From assembly GCA_002943765.1 (NCBI GenBank), contig PQWQ01000006.1, positions 2,418,001 to 2,482,000 of the forward strand: 64,000 bases of DNA, in the 5' to 3' direction. A model generated the notes under the pieces. The model saw only the letters and a program-made list of their open reading frames with translations. It made no database searches and was not told where the DNA came from. Positions 60,554-64,000 of this stretch are shown here, piece by piece. Made by a program: the position numbers and the translations under genes. The DNA comes from Psoroptes ovis. Its lineage: Eukaryota; Arthropoda; Arachnida; Sarcoptiformes; Psoroptidae. Each line of letters starts with the position of its first letter. The stretch's first letter is position 1.

Positions 60554-62612
60554 TATTAATTTTTGTTTATTTCATTGTTTAATTAAACAATTTTATGTTC
60601 AAAGAATTCTTTTCAATTTTTTAATTTTTTACAAGTGTTTATCGTATTTTAATCATTCAAAAAAAAAGTATTAATAAATCATAATCTTATTCATTAATTT
60701 GTTGTCGCCAATTTTTAATTGCGATTCACATAAAAGTTGTCAAAGACTATCTCAAGAAATTGTAATTAATATTTGACAGCTTTTTAAGATAATAATATGA
60801 TGATCTTTGATATTTTTTATTTGTTGTATTTCAAAGGAGTGTATAACAAAAATGAAAATAAAAGATTATCTTTCCATTTGCTCAATGGAAATAAATTTTC
60901 TCTCTCCTTTTCCATAATTATCTATAATTTAATTTATTAATTGTCGTCGAGGCAATTGCTGTAATTATTATCATTTAATGATATCAGTAAATAATAAAAA
61001 AATCAACACAGTCAAAAGTCACATATACCATCATCATCAACAATAGATTTGAATCAGAAAAATGAAATAATGAAAATAAAATATGAAACAAGTACACACA
61101 TCGGTGAAAAAAATCTAAAATTTTTTCCGATATCCTGGGACAATTTTTATTATTATTATCATTATTATTACAATCAGAATGTAAAATGATGATAACAAGC
61201 ACGCATACATAGCAGTGATGATAATAATCAAATTGGATTGTCATTAAATTTAAACAACAAAAAATAATGGAAAAAATGAAAAATATTCAATTTTAACCGA
61301 GTTTTATTTTGTCATTAAATTGTTGAATTTTTTATTCAACAATAATTTGTTATAATGGTCGATGATGATAGCTTTTTGTATCATTTTACATCATCGATTA
61401 TGATTGTTGCACTAAACACATTAAAATAGGCAACAACTATGAATCGATATTAATAACAATTTTGTTAAATTGATTCCATATTTAATATTAATATTATCAT
61501 TATTATCAATATTTAATTATAACCAGAAACATCAATCAATTATTGTGTTTCATTTGTTCGTGTGTGTTATTTTAGTGTCAATTTTCCCTAGAAAATTCAA
61601 GCATTTCCCAGTATGAAATCAATCTTTGATTATTCAATTGATTATTGGATATCATGTGTGTGTTCCAAGTTATGTGATATTTCCTTTTTTTTTGACTGAA
61701 ATTCAATCAAATGAATCAATCAATTGAATTATTTTGATTGAAAAAAATTTTCTCAAAAATTTTGAATTAATTCGTGTTCATATCTGATAATCGATTACGA
61801 CCACTTGTACATCATTCACTATTTTCTATTTTCAATATTTTAGTTTACTTATCTGTGTTTGTGTGAGTGTTTATTCATTTTATAAATACAAATAAATAAA
61901 TGGTAAATATCTTTTCATTAAATTAAACGTTAAAAATTGTAATTGATGATGATTGATAGATTTTCGGTTCATGTTTACATTTCGAAGCATAAAATATTAA
62001 TATAAAAATTGTGAAAACCTTTTCATTACGTGAAAAAAAACTATTCAATTCAATCACTTCCAAATGAATTCATTATTCAAAACCAATCAATTGGTTAATA
62101 AAGGAAAATCATTATTTTTATTATTATCAATCTTTTTTTTAGATTATGAAAATTTTCTCAAAGGAAAATCGATTACGTAATTGATTTTGGCTTTTTTCCC
62201 ATTTGTTTTCTCGCGAAAAAATATCAAATTACAGCCAAACAAATCAATAAGAAACTATGTTTTAATCATGTCTCTTTCAGACCATTTTCATTGATTGGTT
62301 TTTTCAATGATTTTAATGTTGAATATGTCCATAAAATGAATTTCGATGGACAATTTCAGTCATTTAAGTCCAGAGAGATTAAAAATTATCAAAAAAATAG
62401 TTCAGTAATTAACCATTTATTAATAATTGTATTTTGTAATAATATTTCACTTATAACACTGGAAGTGTAAAAAAGATATTTAAAATTAATCATTCACATT
62501 CACAATAACAACAACAAATATTTAAAACGTGAATTGGAAGTGGAATGTATATTTGTTGATTTGTTTTTAGCAAATTTTCAATAGAAAATTTTATGTATTT
62601 TACCATTACGCG

Positions 62613-62717
62613 ATGCTAATCGCGTTTATTTGCGTATATTCCTATATGAGGCCCTATGTTTATGAGCAGCAATCGCATTGCATTTGCCTCTGCCAAAACG
62701 AGAAAAAAATTCCATGA
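62613..62717 (+). CDS. candidate 34-aa micro-ORF in a GC-richer patch
   Basis: An ATG at 62613 opens a 34-codon plus-strand frame (MLIAFICVYSYMRPYVYEQQ...) with a hydrophobic start and a Cys-rich tail, ending in TGA. The same patch is open on the minus strand in two frames (62616-62810 and 62626-62829), one reading FFSRFGRGKCNAIAAHKHRA. The coding strand, if any, is therefore undetermined. Composition differs clearly from the surrounding AT-rich simple sequence, so the patch may be an exon, a regulatory element or a transposon remnant. Confidence 0.15.
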   Translation: MLIAFICVYSYMRPYVYEQQSHCICLCQNEKKIP

Positions 62718-64000
62718 TTTTATCTCGTTTAGTTGTGTGGATATCATTAAAGTACATTTCCAAAACTTTAAGCACACAAATCTGAAATCGTGTCTCAAGA
62801 AAGTAAACAAAATGAATAATATGAATCAATGAAACAAGGAGAAGTTCATAGATTTGTAATGTTGATCATGAGGTGAAACCAAGTGAGAGAAAAATGCTCA
62901 AAGTTCTACTCTATGCCTTGATAGATATACAATTGCTGTACGACCAACAAAACAAAGTTAGGAAGAAGTAGAAAATCATTTGGGCGATATGAAAATGAGC
63001 GAAAAAAAAATCTGAATCTAAAATATCATTGAAATGAAATGAAATGAAATGAATTGAAAAAATCTCAAAACATATCACACAGATATGCTTTCCACTCCTC
63101 TACATTATCTCCAATATTGCGGCGACAGCAAATAATGCAGCAGCTACAAACTCCAACATCAACGATAGCAAAATACATTGAGATGTGTCTCTGTGTGTTT
63201 ATGTTTGTGCATTTGCATGTATATGTGTTGTAGAATTGCTAATGATATCACAATATTTTCTGCATATTAAATCTTGCAAAATAAAACATATACACAAAAA
63301 TCGATTCATAAAATTGAAATATTAAAAATTCCAAAATATTTTTTTTGTTTTCTTTTTCTGTTTTTGCATACAATGTTTAATGATATGAAAATGAATTTTT
63401 TTTTGAAAAATATTGAAAAAATAGATCAATTGAAACAAATATACAGTCGATAATTGTTGTACACACATATGAACGAATATAAATCGATTTATCGAAAACG
63501 ATTGTTTGATATAATTCGATGAATCTGAATGTTTAAGAAATATCTCATCTAAATTTGATAAATTTGATCAGTGATTTAAATAAATGATATCAAATCATAA
63601 TGTGTTGGACCATTTGCCCCTATCGATGAACTCCATGATTGAAACAAAACAAAAACAGCATTGATTTGATTTGAAAAATTTCAGCATTCAAATTAAATAT
63701 TATTCGAAACTTTCATCTAATACCGCGCAATTTTGATTTCAATTAGAATATTCTGCAGTTTCGTTTGGTTGTGTTTATTTCAATCAATTTTTGAATTGTG
63801 TGAAACAAGAAGAAACAATTGAAAACATTGACAATTTGTGTAAATTTGAATTGAAATAATTATTCAAATAATTATTTTGAAAAATTGAAAAATATTGTTT
63901 ATATTCAATATATCTGCGTGCGTGTGTTTGTGTGGTTTCCTGCTACAAATAATTCAAATATTGATAATAATAATGAATAATAACGAATAAATAAATAAAT

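Larger units (their letters stand above)
57116..64000. other. AT-rich non-coding DNA with two GC-richer islands
   Basis: No supported gene. It holds a 20-bp perfect AT palindrome (58047-58066), a GC-rich nested palindrome (58324-58350), an inverted repeat with a GATCA core (60524-60553) and a complex multi-frame-open patch (62613-62829). Simple repeats are dispersed throughout. Confidence 0.5.

Overview
The window is eukaryotic nuclear DNA: strongly AT-rich, mostly non-coding, full of short ATG/CAT, AAT and CAA/TTG tandem repeats, with a few intron-bearing genes. The two secure genes have very small introns (65 and 49 bp). The only intact mobile element is a Ty1/copia retrotransposon. This combination fits an arthropod, and the repeat style plus tiny introns suggest an acariform (astigmatid, dust- or scab-mite-like) mite. 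The organism call is inference; no single sequence here proves it.

Layout: 1-35 kb is a gene-poor stretch of AT-rich DNA with microsatellites, one well-bounded candidate exon (12500-12600) and a few small open frames of unknown status. At 35.1-36.9 kb lies a compact divergent gene pair: a two-exon NDUFB6-like complex I subunit on the minus strand and two-exon prefoldin subunit 5 on the plus strand. Their start codons are 497 bp apart, which implies a shared bidirectional promoter region. At 37.5-41.76 kb sits a complete minus-strand Ty1/copia element: 158-bp LTRs that differ at one position, a 5-bp target duplication, and one intact 1308-codon Gag-Pol frame.

Beyond the element, 41.8-47.5 kb is AT-rich with no firm gene. 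From 47.5 to 57.1 kb I infer a plus-strand gene of unknown function with three phase-compatible coding exons (47503-47548, 55137-55865, 57012-57103) separated by introns of about 7.6 kb and 1.1 kb. Its large middle exon is rich in Asn, Gln, Ser and Thr and has basic patches. The remainder to 64 kb is non-coding apart from two short, relatively GC-rich islands near 58.3 and 62.65 kb.

The most interesting signals are in the retrotransposon. Its primer-binding site matches the anticodon arm of elongator tRNA-Met rather than a tRNA 3' end, implying half-tRNA priming. Its reading frame runs through the polypurine tract and stops inside the 3' LTR. A perfect 15-bp inverted repeat straddles that same junction.
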